Below the pieces are notes generated by a model, which was not told where the DNA came from, did no database searches, and saw only the letters and a list, made by a program, of their open reading frames with translations. Shown here piece after piece: positions 62,242 through 64,000 of a DNA stretch of 64,000 nt. The stretch is from contig JAJZAT010000014.1 of assembly GCA_021799275.1 (NCBI GenBank), forward strand, positions 1-64,000, given 5' to 3'. Origin of the DNA: Bacillota bacterium (GTDB lineage: Bacteria; Bacillota; Sulfobacillia; JAJZYS01; JAJYTV01). The number at the start of each line of letters is the position of its first letter. Within the stretch, counting starts at the first letter, position 1. The translations under genes and the position numbers were made by a program.

Positions 62242-63198
62242 CTATGAGTGCGAAAACTGAAGTCGCATGCCGTCGCGTGCCGCCAGGACCTCGGCACCGC
62301 TCTCCGACGCGACGAAGGCCGCGATCTCGTCCGCGTCCGGGCCGGCGCTCTGGTCGAAGTGGGTGATGACAGCCCGCTTCACTCCTGAACGGCGAAGGAG
62401 GTCCGCCGCGCCGATCGCCGTCAGGTGCCGGTGGGCGTGCTGCCAGAAGAAGCTTATGTTGAGCACCGCGAGGTCTGCACCGCGCATCGCCTGCACGAGC
62501 TCCTCGCGCACCGCCACGACCGCACTCGGCAGGGCAAGAGCTTCCCCGCCCCGCACCTCCCGCAAGGCACCCGACGCGTCGCGATAGCTGCGCACGTAGG
62601 AGGCGTCGGAGCTGTAGGCGATGGTCATGCCGCCGCCGCGCACCACGAGACCGTAGTTCTCGGGCCCGTGCTCGACGCGGAACGGCGTGACCGAAAGCGG
62701 GCCGATCGGAAGCGCGACACCTTCCCGCCACGTGGCGATGTCCGGCCCCCCCTGATACCAGGGACTCGGCTCCTCGCCGCGATGGAACCGCCCGACCAGC
62801 CCGCCGCGCAGGGCCTCGCCCGGCAGCGCGAGGATGCCCTGGCGCCGCGACATGCCCCGGCACATGCCTTCGATCAGCGCGCCGGCGGCGAGATAGTGGT
62901 CCGTGTGGCCGTGCGAGATCAGGACGGCGGAGAGCCGCCTGCTGTCGAGGTGCGCCCGGGCCGCGTGGTACGCGGCGCCCGGCCCCGGATCGATGGCGAC
63001 CGCGCAGCCGTCAAGGTTCAGCCAGAGGCCTCCCGTGCGCCGTCTCTGTCCGATCACCCCCGAGGGGTTGCCACCCGTGCCGAGAAAGTGCAGGAAGTCT
63101 CCCCGCTCGGGGGAGACTTCCTCGCTGCGCAGCCAGTGGGCAACCCGCCGCGTGCGGGCCTGGCTGCGCTCAAAGAGGCGCTTCGCGTCGGGGGTCAC
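62242..63198 (-). CDS. MBL-fold metallo-hydrolase, RNase Z/PhnP-like
   Basis: 318 residues. The metal motif is ISHGHTDHYLAAGALIEG. Further ligands are VEHGPENYGL, YSSDASYV and VITHFDQ. The N-terminal FLGTGGNPSG is the glycine-rich turn seen in the RNase Z/ElaC and PhnP group. The N-terminal 40 residues are a basic extension. A GTG start overlaps the secF stop (GTGA), so it is translated with secF. Its substrate (RNA, cyclic nucleotide or other phosphoester) is not known. Confidence 0.82.
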   Translation of the reverse strand: MTPDAKRLFERSQARTRRVAHWLRSEEVSPERGDFLHFLGTGGNPSGVIGQRRRTGGLWLNLDGCAVAIDPGPGAAYHAARAHLDSRRLSAVLISHGHTDHYLAAGALIEGMCRGMSRRQGILALPGEALRGGLVGRFHRGEEPSPWYQGGPDIATWREGVALPIGPLSVTPFRVEHGPENYGLVVRGGGMTIAYSSDASYVRSYRDASGALREVRGGEALALPSAVVAVREELVQAMRGADLAVLNISFFWQHAHRHLTAIGAADLLRRSGVKRAVITHFDQSAGPDADEIAAFVASESGAEVLAARDGMRLQFSHS

Positions 63199-64000
63199 CG
63201 TTCGGCCTTGGCGGTCCTGCGCGCGGCGGGTGCGGACGCGCGCTCATTCGCGTCGACCCAGATGTACCAGAGGGGGCTCGCAAACAGGATCGAGGAGTAG
63301 GCGCCGAACACGACGCCGATCAGGATGGCCGCCGAGAGGTCCTGCGTCGTCGCGCCGCCGAAGATCAGCAGCGCGAGCATGGCGAGGATCACGACGACCG
63401 CCGTGATGATCGATCTGGCCAAGGTCTGGTTGAGCGAGCGGTTGGTAAGGTCCTTGAGAGGCTCGCCGCGCTTTCTGAGGCGCATGTTCTCGCGGATCCG
63501 GTCGAAGATGATGATTCGGTCGTTCAGAGAGTAGCCGATGATGATCAGCACGGCCGGCACAATGTTCTGACTGATCTGGAAGTGGATCAGCGCGACGAGT
63601 CCGATCGTCACGATGGCATCGTAGAAGATGGCCGCGATGCCGGTGAGGGCGAAGCGGAAGTCGAAGCGGATCATCATGTAGATGACGATCGCGAGCGAAG
63701 CGATCAAGACGGCCAGGATACCGGCCTTGACGAGTTCGTTCGAGAAGGTGCCGGTCACCTTGTTGAGGCCGGTGATCTGGTACTTGCCCACCTGCGACGT
63801 CAGCGCGTTCTGCAGGTTGTAGCGCGCGTGCTCGGTGAGAGACGGGGTCTCGAGCAGCACCGTCCGCGAGGTTTTCCCGGTCTCGGTGCCGACGAGCTGG
63901 ATCACCGAGTTGCCGATGTGCTGCTTTTCGAGCACGCTTCGGAGCTGCTCCGCGCTCACCGGCTTCTGGAACGTCAGGTTGTAGGTGATGCCACCGGTGA
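63195..64000 (-). CDS. secF: Protein translocase subunit SecF (partial, N-terminus beyond window)
   Basis: The frame runs off the window edge upstream. About 268 residues are visible, starting GGITYNLTFQKPVSAEQLRSVL in the periplasmic P1 domain. Later helices include FAGVLA-like segments, the signature NIVPAVLIIIGYSLNDRIIIFDRIRENM, and a C-terminal GVVFGAYSSILFASPLWYIW. SecF works with SecD to use the proton gradient in late steps of protein export. secD presumably lies just outside the window. Confidence 0.93.
   Translation of the reverse strand, partial: TGGITYNLTFQKPVSAEQLRSVLEKQHIGNSVIQLVGTETGKTSRTVLLETPSLTEHARYNLQNALTSQVGKYQITGLNKVTGTFSNELVKAGILAVLIASLAIVIYMMIRFDFRFALTGIAAIFYDAIVTIGLVALIHFQISQNIVPAVLIIIGYSLNDRIIIFDRIRENMRLRKRGEPLKDLTNRSLNQTLARSIITAVVVILAMLALLIFGGATTQDLSAAILIGVVFGAYSSILFASPLWYIWVDANERASAPAARRTAKAER

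Overview
This window looks like chromosomal DNA from a GC-rich, spore-forming member of the Bacillota with aerobic metabolism. The evidence is a complete SigK-type sigma factor with a pro-sequence, the IreB, RuvX (YqgF) and DUF1292 trio beside alaS, a SufCDSUB operon with a SufU scaffold, a HemQ-type coproheme decarboxylase and a bifunctional RelA. Many genes start with TTG or GTG behind strong AGGAGG-like ribosome binding sites. Most genes lie on the minus strand.

Read on the minus strand from high to low coordinates, the housekeeping spine runs secF, recJ, apt, relA, dtd, hisS-aspS (plus strand), rarA, rrf2-iscS-mnmA, a PRC-barrel protein, an AI-2E family transporter, alaS, ireB, ruvX, DUF1292 and mltG. 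As I remember it, this is close to the Bacillus subtilis order. Accessory blocks interrupt it: a histidine utilisation operon (25.0-29.3 kb), a threonine aldolase with a structured leader beside a selenoprotein gene (34-36.3 kb), a suf operon (36.4-42.3 kb), kbl and hemQ (43-45 kb), and an uncharacterised catabolic operon of aldolase, alcohol dehydrogenase, SCP2, aldehyde dehydrogenase and HAD genes (46.4-51.4 kb).

The first 6 kb is a disturbed zone. It holds an integrase-core relic, an IS1380-family transposase, a 5'-truncated PaiB gene, and a complete sigK followed by a frameshifted second copy of only its 3' half. That second copy begins at the Ile-Glu-Asn-Glu codons, the place where, from memory, skin-type elements split sigK in other spore formers.

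The observations most worth following are these. (1) A GrdB/PrdB-family gene at 35513-36322 has an in-frame UGA at codon 181 in a U-P-L-C motif, with a SECIS-like hairpin just downstream, so a standard caller would split it. (2) The sigK 3'-half duplication looks like an integration scar. (3) A promoter, a roughly 180-nt structured RNA and a terminator lie directly upstream of ltaE. This could be 6S RNA (it sits next to aspS) or an undescribed regulatory leader. (4) An aldehyde-dehydrogenase-fold protein at 11671-13101 lacks every catalytic residue I could align. No CRISPR array, rRNA or tRNA gene was seen.
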